A stretch of 49,445 nt of DNA, taken from NCBI RefSeq assembly GCF_000429825.1, contig NZ_AUCP01000050.1:1-49445 (forward strand). The letters are read 5' to 3'. Numbering within the stretch: the stretch's first letter is position 1; every line of letters starts with the position of its first letter. The position numbers were made by a program, and so were the translations under genes. The notes under the pieces are model-generated. The model saw only the letters and a list, made by a program, of their open reading frames with translations. It made no database searches and was not told where the DNA came from. Source of the stretch: Cohnella thermotolerans DSM 17683 (lineage in GTDB: Bacteria; Bacillota; Bacilli; Paenibacillales; Paenibacillaceae). Below, piece after piece: positions 33,280 to 39,500 of the stretch.

Positions 33280-34227
33280 CTAGAAAAGCGTCAATTGCAC
33301 GGGCTCCGGAGCGGAAGCGCAGCCCGGCGCGGCGTCCGGGCGAACGGCAGCGGGGGCGCGTGCGGCTCCGTTGCCGCCGTCCGAACGGGCCAGTCCGTGC
33401 CGCGCCATCTGTTCGGCGATTCGCGCCTTAACCGGTCTCGTATAATGATCGGGCAATCGGGACGAATGCCAGTACAAGCGCCCGTATTTGTCCGCCAGAT
33501 GAGGATAGGCCGTTCGCAGAACGGAGAAAAACCAGTTCTTCACCTCCGGCGTCGAGAGCCGCAGGAAAGAGGGCATGAGTTCGCGGACGCCCGCTTGGAC
33601 GCATGCGGCGATGAGCTCCTCGGTCAGCTCGGACGTATCGGTCAAATAAGGCAGGATGGGAGCCATGAAGACGACCGTCGGAATGCCCGCTTCCCTCAGG
33701 CGGCGGGCGCAATCGATCCGCTGCCGGGGCGAAGGCGAAGAAGGTTCGAACGTTCGCCATATTCCGGCGTCCAGCGAATGGATGCTGAGGTTGACGGAAG
33801 AGCCTGGCATACGGGAGAGCAGGTCGAGGTCGCGCAGGACGAGCGGCGAGCGCGTCGTAATGCTGGCGGCGACGCCGAACTCGGCCAGCACCTCCAGGCA
33901 GCCGCGCGTAAGCCTCGTTCGGGCCTCCAGCTGCTGGTAAGGATCGGTCGCCGTGCCGATGACTACGTAGCGGGGGAGGCGGCGGGCCATTCGCTTAAGC
34001 TGCGCGCGAAGAATGGACGGCGCGTCTTCCTTCCAGAAAATATGACGCTGGAAGTTGTCATCCGCCGCCTCGCCGAGATAGACGTGCGTGCTTCGGGCAT
34101 AGCAGAAGCTACAGCCGTGCTGGCAGCCGCGATAAGGATTGATGGACCAGTCGAACGGCATGGACGGCGCCTTCACCGCGTTCAGGACTGATTTGGCGTT
34201 CATCGGCTCGTATGTGATCTGTCTCAT
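33280..34227 (-). CDS. SPL family radical SAM protein
   Basis: A 315-aa radical S-adenosylmethionine enzyme. The [4Fe-4S] triad is CQHGCSFCYA at about residues 35-44, preceded by INPYRGC as in spore-photoproduct-lyase-like and Rv2578c-like families. Barrel segments include VVIGTATDPYQQLE, SITTRSPLVLRDLDLL and VNLSIHSLDAGIWR. A disordered Ala/Pro linker leads to the very C-terminus QLTLF, which matches the sliding-clamp binding motif. Its promoter carries an SOS-like box (34276-34289). This supports a DNA-repair role, though the lesion is unknown. True SplB is longer and lacks this tail. Confidence 0.85.
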   Translation of the reverse strand: MRQITYEPMNAKSVLNAVKAPSMPFDWSINPYRGCQHGCSFCYARSTHVYLGEAADDNFQRHIFWKEDAPSILRAQLKRMARRLPRYVVIGTATDPYQQLEARTRLTRGCLEVLAEFGVAASITTRSPLVLRDLDLLSRMPGSSVNLSIHSLDAGIWRTFEPSSPSPRQRIDCARRLREAGIPTVVFMAPILPYLTDTSELTEELIAACVQAGVRELMPSFLRLSTPEVKNWFFSVLRTAYPHLADKYGRLYWHSSRLPDHYTRPVKARIAEQMARHGLARSDGGNGAARAPAAVRPDAAPGCASAPEPVQLTLF

Positions 34228-34268
34228 GATTCGGAGCTCAACCCCTTCCTGGGATCGTGGTTGAGCTT

Positions 34269-34298
34269 AGTATACCAAACATACGTTCTTATTTCTAA
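34269..34298 (-). promoter_or_regulatory. Promoter with LexA-like box upstream of the radical SAM gene
   Basis: On the minus strand TTAGAA (34298-34293) and TATACT (34274-34269) are 18 bp apart. In that spacer CAAACATACGTTCT (34276-34289, plus strand) matches the Bacillus LexA box CGAACATATGTTCG at 11 of 14 positions, including GTTC. Binding there would block the promoter. The interval 34228-34471 holds nothing else recognisable. Confidence 0.5.
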
Positions 34299-34471
34299 TT
34301 CCAATTTAAGCCGGCGAGCGGGGAGAGAGGAGGCTTGGTCGGTACGCGGGAAAGGCTGTGAAGCATCCCGCCGCTCGGGTACCTTGCAGGGAGAAAAGCC
34401 GCTGGGGCAGGGAGAGGTTCCAGTCCGTTTAACGAAATTAAAAATGTAAAAAAATACCTGCGTAAAAAGGC

Positions 34472-34500
34472 TTGACTTAGAGGCGCGAAATCAGTAAGAT
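34472..34500 (+). promoter_or_regulatory. tRNA promoter
   Basis: TTGACT (34472-34477), 17 bp, TAAGAT (34495-34500), ending 14 bp before the tRNA. Good sigma-A match and AT-rich upstream sequence. Confidence 0.7.
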
Positions 34501-34514
34501 ATAAAAGTGTTCTT

Positions 34515-34590
34515 GCTGATGTAGCTCAGCTGGTAGAGCAACGCATTCGTAATGCGTCGGTCGGGGGTTCGAATCCCTTCATCAGCACCA
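34515..34590 (+). tRNA. tRNA-Thr (anticodon CGU)
   Basis: A 76-nt cloverleaf including the encoded CCA. Acceptor GCTGATG pairs with CATCAGC; the D arm is GCTC...GAGC; the anticodon arm ACGCA-TTCGTAA-TGCGT presents CGT; the T loop is TTCGAAT. It reads ACG codons, abundant in this GC-rich genome. Its own promoter and terminator make it a single transcription unit. No second copy of its 3' end is seen in the window, so it is not shown to be an attachment site. Confidence 0.95.
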
Positions 34591-34608
34591 CTTAACTGTT
34601 CAAGCGCG

Positions 34609-34644
34609 GCGCGGCTTCCCGGGATTCCGGGGGCCGCGCCTTTT
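34609..34644 (+). terminator. Terminator of the tRNA unit
   Basis: GGCGCGGC pairs with GCCGCGCC, followed by TTTTGC. It lies 19 bp after the tRNA. Confidence 0.8.
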
Positions 34645-34706
34645 GCTGTTCAATGACGGCCCGCCGGCCATCCGAGGTTGTTAATGCGTGAAGGAGATGC
34701 AGAGCT

Positions 34707-34808
34707 TTAGAGCTGCTCCAGCAAACTCTTCACGAACAGAAACGGCAGGGCGCCGATCGAAATAAAAGCGAAAAAGAACCCTTGGAGAAAGGCTTTGATG
34801 GATTTCAT
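34707..34808 (-). CDS. Small hydrophobic peptide, 33 aa
   Basis: A reading frame of 33 codons starts at ATG 34808 and reads MKSIKAFLQGFFFAFISIG, then ALPFLFVKSLLEQL. It has a basic N-terminus, one hydrophobic helix and an amphipathic end, with GGGAGAG nine bases before the ATG. The composition is that of a small membrane protein, not of random GC-rich sequence. Function unknown; type I toxin or small regulatory membrane peptide are possibilities. The rest of 34645-35019 contains no other gene. Confidence 0.55.
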   Translation of the reverse strand: MKSIKAFLQGFFFAFISIGALPFLFVKSLLEQL

Positions 34809-35019
34809 ATGATTTCTCTCCCATCCTGATCTAACTTTTTGTCTATTGTGTGATCATTTTATGAAATATCTGAAAACTCTGCAATACAATTTGTTTTATC
34901 GCTAAGATAAATTCAATTTATGATCGCGCTTTCCGATTCATTCCGGAAAAAGGAGGGTACAATAACGTCGTTCCGGCAGCGCGGAGCCGGCCGACAACGA
35001 TCCGAGGGAGTGATGCCCG

Positions 35020-35553
35020 ATGAAACAAAGCGTGAGGAAAGTCGCTTTCCTATTGGCCGACGGATTCGAGGATTCCGAGATGAAGAACCCGTACGACGCC
35101 ATCGTCGAGAACGGCAACGACCCCGTCATTATCAGTCTGAAGAAGGGGGACGAGCTGAAAGGCAAGAAGGGGACGATTGCGTACACGTCACATCTTGCCG
35201 CATCCGAGGCGAAAGCGGACGACTACGAAGCCGTTATTATTCCCGGCGGGCAATCGCCTTCCAAGCTGCGCGAAGATCCGGCGGTTATCGAGTTCGTCCG
35301 GCGGGCGCACGAGCGGGGCATTCCGATCTCCGCCATCTGCCACGGTCCGCAGGTGCTTGCCGAAGCGGGACTGCTGCGGGGCAAAACGTTGACCGGCTAT
35401 CCTGGCATCGAGGCCGAGATCCGGGAAGCCGGCGGCAACTTCGTCGACCGCGAAGTCGTGGTGGACGGCAATCTGATTACGTCCCGGGGCCCGCAGGACG
35501 AGCCTGCCTTCATCAAGGAAACGATCGACAAGCTTGGCGTATCCGCTTATTAA
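35020..35553 (+). CDS. DJ-1/PfpI family protein (general stress protein 18 type)
   Basis: A 177-aa class I glutamine-amidotransferase-fold protein. The nucleophile elbow AICHGPQVLAEAG holds the catalytic Cys (about 107). Other family parts are KVAFLLADGFEDSEM (with the conserved Glu), AVIIPGGQSPSKLR and GNLITSRGPQDEPAFIK. Members act as protein deglycases or stress chaperones; the in vivo role is not certain. GAGGGAG lies 8 bp before the ATG. It is followed by a clear terminator. Confidence 0.9.
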   Translation: MKQSVRKVAFLLADGFEDSEMKNPYDAIVENGNDPVIISLKKGDELKGKKGTIAYTSHLAASEAKADDYEAVIIPGGQSPSKLREDPAVIEFVRRAHERGIPISAICHGPQVLAEAGLLRGKTLTGYPGIEAEIREAGGNFVDREVVVDGNLITSRGPQDEPAFIKETIDKLGVSAY

Positions 35554-35570
35554 GATTCCACTGCCGGCGA

Positions 35571-35618
35571 AGGGCTATCCCATCGTTCTGAGAAGACGAG
35601 CGTGAGGATAGCCCTTTC
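35571..35618 (+). terminator. Terminator of the PfpI gene
   Basis: AGGGCTATCC pairs with GGATAGCCCT; an inner TCT/AGA pairing is possible in the loop. TTTCTG follows. It ends 13 bp before repeat copy 2. Confidence 0.75.
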
Positions 35619-35630
35619 TGCTTTCCGTCA

Positions 35631-35916
35631 GGATTTGCTTTGGCTCTTACGGATCGAGGATCCGTAATTTCTCGCCTGGAAGCTTATTTAAGCAATGGAA
35701 CGGACACAGGATCCGTTATTTTGCTTCAAACCGTGCCTCCAACGAGGAAAATCCGACGCATAGCGGAACGAGGGTCCGTTAGAATGTAAAAAACGCGATT
35801 TTTGGGCAAATAACGGCCTCTGTGTCCGTTAGGGTTCGGAGTCGCGCTCGGTCATGTACCATGAAGCTCTATAGACGCCGAAGCGTTTTTACTTGTGGAA
35901 AAATAGCTTGACAACT
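35631..35916 (+). repeat. 286-bp dispersed repeat, copy 2
   Basis: Same orientation and same length as copy 1 at 7508-7793, about 97% identical. The stem arms are at 35699-35724 and 35806-35830, with one extra T in the first arm. Homology begins at GGATTTGCTTTGG and stops after TTGACAACT in both copies, which defines the element borders. The flanks are unrelated, so the copies moved or were copied as a unit. It lies between the PfpI terminator and the ImmA-like gene, at the left edge of the tail-cluster region. Confidence 0.85.
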
Positions 35917-35971
35917 CCTGATTTTGTTTAAGCCAAGCTAATGGTTGTCGCCTCATCACGTCATATCCGGT

Positions 35972-36541
35972 TCAAGCTTCGAGAGGAACCTCCTTGGCCG
36001 TCTCCGGCCCGATCTTCGTCTGCATGCGCTCCAGATCCAGCTTCTCGATCTCTTCCCACAGAATCGCTTCGAACGTGCGGCGCTGGATTTGCTCCAGCCG
36101 CTGATACGCCAGAGCGTGGGTGACGCCGAAGTGGGAGGCGATCAGCCCGGCCGCTTCGCTCTGGCGGTCGGGAAGACGGAATTGCCGCAGCATGAAATGC
36201 GGCATGGAGGCGTACAGAACGAACCGGTTGGCGTCGGCCTCCTGGCTTTCGAGGAACGGGCGCGGCATCAGCGTCTGATTGCCGGCATGCCGTAGAATAT
36301 GGCACAGCTCGTGCAGGAACTCCTCCCATTGCTCCGCCCGGCTTAGCCGCTTGTCGACGAGGATCGAGCGAAGGCCCATCCATTCCAGCGCCTTGCTTCT
36401 CTGATGCAAATAATGAACCCACACATTCAACCGGGAAGCGACCTCGTCGATCGTCAACTGGCCCGGAGTCAAAATTCCCGCCCTTCGCCACAGGCTCTCG
36501 ATCCATTGTTCCATCGGAGTCGGTTTATAATATCGAAGCAT
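35972..36541 (-). CDS. ImmA/IrrE family metallopeptidase
   Basis: A 189-aa protein with the zinc peptidase signature FLHELCHILRH (HExxH, about residues 77-81) and a third ligand in ESQEADANRF. In ICEBs1 and many phages such peptidases cleave a neighbouring XRE repressor to trigger induction; in Deinococcus, IrrE cleaves DdrO. Here an XRE gene lies 560 bp upstream on the same strand, so it may be the target. An SOS-like box is in the promoter region at 36560-36579. C-terminal residues past 150 form a charged helix. Confidence 0.85.
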   Translation of the reverse strand: MLRYYKPTPMEQWIESLWRRAGILTPGQLTIDEVASRLNVWVHYLHQRSKALEWMGLRSILVDKRLSRAEQWEEFLHELCHILRHAGNQTLMPRPFLESQEADANRFVLYASMPHFMLRQFRLPDRQSEAAGLIASHFGVTHALAYQRLEQIQRRTFEAILWEEIEKLDLERMQTKIGPETAKEVPLEA

Positions 36542-36559
36542 ACGACCACCCCGCTTTAT

Positions 36560-36579
36560 ATACGAATGTATGTTCGTAT
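36560..36579 (-). promoter_or_regulatory. SOS-like palindrome before the ImmA-like gene
   Basis: ATACGAATGTATGTTCGTAT has perfect 7-bp arms. The core CGAATGTATGTTCG matches the Bacillus LexA box at 12 of 14 positions. It lies about 20 bp before the start codon, overlapping any promoter there. It could be bound by LexA or by the nearby XRE protein. The stretch 36580-36788 shows nothing else. Confidence 0.45.
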
Positions 36580-36788
36580 TTTACGCCGAAAAAACCGCCC
36601 TGACAAGGGCGCAAAATTTGGAGCGAACCGTTCGTTGTTCTCTTTGTTTATCCCCCGGATCAAGGGACTTCTCCGGATCGGCAAGCCCGGCTCGGAATCT
36701 TGTGGTTCTGGCGAAGTGCCGAATCGAGACGAACATCGGCAACGTCGTCGTGCTCGTCGGATGACGGGTCGTGCGGGGAAGAGCACCG

Positions 36789-37058
36789 TCAGGAAGCCGG
36801 GTCGCCGGGCTTCGTCGCCTGCTCGAGTGCGGTCAGAATCGCAAAGGCTTCTTCATTCGATTGCCCGCACATCTCCAAGGACGGCGGCAAGCTGCTGCAG
36901 ACAGCGGGACGTTCCGGACGGCCGAACAAGCCGCATCGGTAGTCGGCGGTCAGATGAATGCAGGGTATACCCGCCGGCTTGCCCCGGGGCATTCCGGGAA
37001 TCGGCGACGAGATCGAGATGACGATGCAGCAAGCTGCGCAACCCGGCCGGCACTCCAT
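36789..37058 (-). CDS. YkgJ-type cysteine-cluster protein
   Basis: An 89-aa protein with eight Cys: CRPGCAACC at the N-terminus, a Cys in GIPCIHL, CGLFGRPERPAVC in the middle and a Cys in LEMCGQS. This is the short zinc/iron-chelating YkgJ (UPF0153) pattern. Biochemical role unknown. AAGGAGG precedes the ATG. It sits between the XRE and ImmA-like genes on the same strand, but similar genes occur outside phages, so the link may be accidental. Confidence 0.75.
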   Translation of the reverse strand: MECRPGCAACCIVISISSPIPGMPRGKPAGIPCIHLTADYRCGLFGRPERPAVCSSLPPSLEMCGQSNEEAFAILTALEQATKPGDPAS

Positions 37059-37103
37059 ATGGCGATTCCTCCTTCATAACGGTAAGCTTGACCGAACCGC
37101 TCG

Positions 37104-37505
37104 TTATTCTCCTTGCTTGTCCCCCGGCTTGCGGCCGCGTTCCTTCTCCCGGATGAATTCCCAGAACCGCCGCATCTCTTCTTTGCTCTCTTCGGGGGCG
37201 TTCAAATAATCTTTGAAAAACGTTCCGTGCGCGGGATCGTTGATGAACCGCTCGAATTCCGAATAGTCGGGCGAGGGGGGCGCGGCGTACGCGTCGGGGG
37301 ACGGATCGTCGGTTCGCCCCAGCAAATAGTCGGTAGTCGTCCGATAGTATTCCGCGAACCGGCTGAGCATTCCGGGATCCGGCCTGCGGTCGTCCGATTC
37401 GTAACGGGAGAGCTGGACGTTGCTGATGCCAAGCTCCCTGGCGGCATCCTGCTGCGTCTTGCCGAAGCGGTCTCGGCGTTCCCGAAGTCGCGTTCCCAAT
37501 GTCAT
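37104..37505 (-). CDS. xre: XRE family repressor of the tail cluster
   Basis: A 133-aa regulator. The helix-turn-helix is LRERRDRFGKTQQDAARELG, then ISNVQLSRYESDDRRPDP, followed by YRTTTDYLLGRTD, the usual end of phage-type XRE domains, and an acidic C-terminal tail (SEFERFINDPAHGTFFKDY). It is divergent from an Xpf-like sigma gene with shared palindromes between, exactly as xre and xpf regulate PBSX in Bacillus subtilis. It probably keeps the tail operon silent and represses itself. Gene symbol is by that analogy. Confidence 0.87.
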   Translation of the reverse strand: MTLGTRLRERRDRFGKTQQDAARELGISNVQLSRYESDDRRPDPGMLSRFAEYYRTTTDYLLGRTDDPSPDAYAAPPSPDYSEFERFINDPAHGTFFKDYLNAPEESKEEMRRFWEFIREKERGRKPGDKQGE

Positions 37506-37543
37506 CGGAAATCTTCCTTTTCTTTCTTTGATCTGGTAGTTTG

Positions 37544-37718
37544 ATTATAGCATCGTTTTCCGTTTTGGTAAAATATTTTTTCTATTTTGCCGCTCCAGGG
37601 ATTGACTGTTGCCAAAATGGTAATGTATGATTGTTCCATATCCGCCGGATGGAAAAACGAGGAAGCGGATTGGGCAATTTCAGTAGCATTTTGTTTTTGT
37701 ATTTTACCAAATTGGCAA
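37544..37718 (+). promoter_or_regulatory. Divergent promoter region with three XRE operators
   Basis: Palindromes TTGCCAAAATGGTAA (37609-37623) and TTACCAAATTGGCAA (37704-37718) fit TTRCCAAAWTGGYAA; a weaker site TTTCCGTTTTGGTAA is at 37557-37571. The first sits in the spacer of TTGACT (37602-37607) and TATGAT (37626-37631), facing the sigma gene. The weak site overlaps the -35 of the minus-strand xre promoter, whose TATAAT is at 37549-37544. This gives joint control of both genes. Confidence 0.8.
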
Positions 37719-37754
37719 AACCTTTTGAAGCTTGGAAAAAGGAGCGTGGAGCAG

Positions 37755-38339
37755 ATGCAACGACAACAACCGGAATCGTACGTAACGGTAAATTTGGGGG
37801 AAGCAACGCTGGAAGCCTATCGTGAGACGAGAAGGGGGCTGCTGCTCGCGGCAGACCGAATCACCCGGCAAATGAGCGAACGGGAATCGGTACGGTCGAT
37901 GGAGGAAATGGAAACGCTGCTGCGGCTCGACCGCGAGCGGAAATTGCTCGTCGAGATGATCTCCGATTGCTCGTACGTGATCGAATGGCTGGAGACGGGA
38001 AGAAGGCCGGGCAACCGCCGGGGGATCGAGCGCAGGGCCGCTTACCAACGGGAAATTCCGACCGATCCCGCCCGTCTGCCGGTCATGGTCTGGGTGGCCG
38101 AGGAAGCGGACGAGCCCTCGCCTCTGGAGACGGAACTGAAGCAGTTCCGGCTGGAGGCCGCGCTGCGGGGGCTGACCGCCCGGGAACGCGAATGCTATGT
38201 GCTGGCCCACGGACACGGCTGCACCTACGCGGAGATCGCGGAGCTTCTGCAGATCAGCAAATCGAGCGTCGGCACCTATGTGGTGCGCGCTGGGCGCAAG
38301 ATCGCCAACAACGTCGGAAGCGTCGTGCTCGTCGGCTGA
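37755..38339 (+). CDS. xpf: Xpf-like sigma-70-type late activator
   Basis: A 194-aa protein. The C-terminal part is a sigma region 4: LTARERECYVLAHGHGCTYA, then EIAELLQISKSSVGTYVVRA. The N-terminal part is helical (LGEATLEAYRETRRGLLLAAD, then METLLRLDRERKLLVEMI) and contains no clear region 2, as in PBSX Xpf, which redirects RNA polymerase to the late tail promoter. ATG 37755 is chosen because AAAGGAG is 10 bp upstream; the frame is open to 37587 across the operators. It lies about 100 bp before the tail operon. Confidence 0.82.
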   Translation: MQRQQPESYVTVNLGEATLEAYRETRRGLLLAADRITRQMSERESVRSMEEMETLLRLDRERKLLVEMISDCSYVIEWLETGRRPGNRRGIERRAAYQREIPTDPARLPVMVWVAEEADEPSPLETELKQFRLEAALRGLTARERECYVLAHGHGCTYAEIAELLQISKSSVGTYVVRAGRKIANNVGSVVLVG

Positions 38340-38417
38340 TGTCGTACGGTTGCCACCTAGGGATGAGAGGATCGCTTCGATCCGATCGATTCCACAACCG
38401 GGAGGGTAAGAGCGAAC

Positions 38418-38492
38418 ATGGCACAGAAGGAAGTGGCGAACGATGCGCAGCGGTATTCGGCAGCGCCTGATAGCGGAAATTCCCGAGATTGA
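38418..38492 (+). CDS. Possible 24-aa leader peptide overlapping the first tail gene
   Basis: ATG 38418 follows GGGAGGG by 9-10 bases and opens 24 codons (MAQKEVANDAQRYSAAPDSG and four more) that end at TGA 38490-38492, inside the start of the tail terminator gene in another frame. The ribosome binding site is better than that of the next gene. It could couple translation or be the remnant of a deleted upstream virion gene. Weak evidence. Confidence 0.3.
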   Translation: MAQKEVANDAQRYSAAPDSGNSRD

Positions 38493-39300
38493 CGGGCGGG
38501 TGCTCGAATCGCACGAGGACGGCGCGTCGGCGGACAAGCCCTATCTCGTCCTCTTTCAGGGGGCCGAAGCCGGCATTAACGACTGGACGGGCTTCGGACG
38601 GACATACGAAGTGTGGCCGTACCAGGCCCCGGACGCAGGCTTCGCTTCGGTCGACGAGCTGAGCGAAGCGGTGATCCGGGCGTTGGACGGGGAGACGCTC
38701 ACCGACGAATCGTCGGGCGAAGTGTTCACCTGCCGGTACGAGGGAACGGTCGGTTCCGACGTCTCCGACGAGGCGCGGAACGCGCTGACGCGCGGGCTGC
38801 GGTTCTCGGTTGCGGCGATCGAGCCCGCGGAGCAGGCGGAGGAGGCTCCCGGAGACGACTGGATCGAGGCGCTTAAGGGATGGACGCAGGCCGCGCTTGG
38901 CGCCGGCTGGAGTGTCTACGGCGGCAAGTGGCCGCCGGGGTACGCCGCTCCCGCCGTCATGTGGCGGGTCGTCGGCCTGGAGACGATGGACGGCAATGCG
39001 GCGGCCGTGAAAATCCGCAAGCAGGTGACCGGCCACGTACTGGGCCGAACGCTGAACGAGCAGACGGCCGCCGTCGCGCGATTGGCCGAAGAGCTGAAGC
39101 GAAGCGGGAAAATCGCGCTGAATTCGGAGGCGAAGCAGTTTATCTCCATTCAGGCATGCGCGGCAATCACCGAAGCCGATGCGCTTCGGTCGGGGCAGCT
39201 GTCCGTGACGCTCATGCGACGCTCGGCCCGGCCAACCGGGCCATCTCCCGGGGACGCGCCTCTGATGAGGGAAGTTTTCTACCATCGGGTCTCGAGGTGA
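38443..39300 (+). CDS. Tail terminator-like protein, two-domain
   Basis: A 285-aa first gene of the tail operon. Residues 1-120 (RLIAEIPEIDGRVLESHED, then YLVLFQGAEAGINDWTGFGR) resemble phage tail terminator/completion proteins (DUF3168-like), which cap the sheath and tube. Residues about 130-285 (WIEALKGWTQAALGAGWSVY, GKIALNSEAKQFISIQAC) look like a second tail-completion domain (DUF6838-like) that is normally a separate gene. Both assignments are by position and pattern, not by clear motifs. AAGGAAG precedes the ATG. A fusion of two terminator components would be unusual. Confidence 0.55.
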   Translation: MRSGIRQRLIAEIPEIDGRVLESHEDGASADKPYLVLFQGAEAGINDWTGFGRTYEVWPYQAPDAGFASVDELSEAVIRALDGETLTDESSGEVFTCRYEGTVGSDVSDEARNALTRGLRFSVAAIEPAEQAEEAPGDDWIEALKGWTQAALGAGWSVYGGKWPPGYAAPAVMWRVVGLETMDGNAAAVKIRKQVTGHVLGRTLNEQTAAVARLAEELKRSGKIALNSEAKQFISIQACAAITEADALRSGQLSVTLMRRSARPTGPSPGDAPLMREVFYHRVSR

Positions 39301-39306
39301 AGAGGG

Positions 39307-39498
39307 TTGGGTGACAAGCGAAAGGCGGCAAAGGCTGCGAAGTATGGCCGGGACGAGTTGATCCGGCAAGCGCGGGCGCTGTTCGGCGTATCGCCGGACG
39401 CGGCGGCGGGGGCTCTGTCCGCCGTGGCGCGGGATGCGTTGACGGTGAACGAGGCGAGGCAAATCATTAAACAATTTCTCAATCGAAAGGTGAGCTGA
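39307..39498 (+). CDS. YqzN/YkzM-like small tail-operon protein
   Basis: 63 aa, TTG start with AGGTGAAGAGGG upstream. A basic N-terminus is followed by RDELIRQARALFGVSPDAAA, then GALSAV and NEARQIIKQFLNRKV. This matches the short YqzN/YkzM-type domain found next to sheath genes of PBSX and skin. Function unknown. It occupies the expected place directly before the sheath gene. Confidence 0.65.
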   Translation: MGDKRKAAKAAKYGRDELIRQARALFGVSPDAAAGALSAVARDALTVNEARQIIKQFLNRKVS

Positions 39499-39500
39499 AC

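Noticed and set aside
34515..34590. tRNA-Thr as attachment site for the tail cluster
   Set aside because: No second copy of the tRNA 3' end and no integrase were seen; the cluster begins more than 1 kb away behind unrelated genes.
34920..35019. Possible sigma-B promoter (GGGTAC) before the PfpI gene
   Set aside because: No matching GTTT-type -35 box at the required distance.
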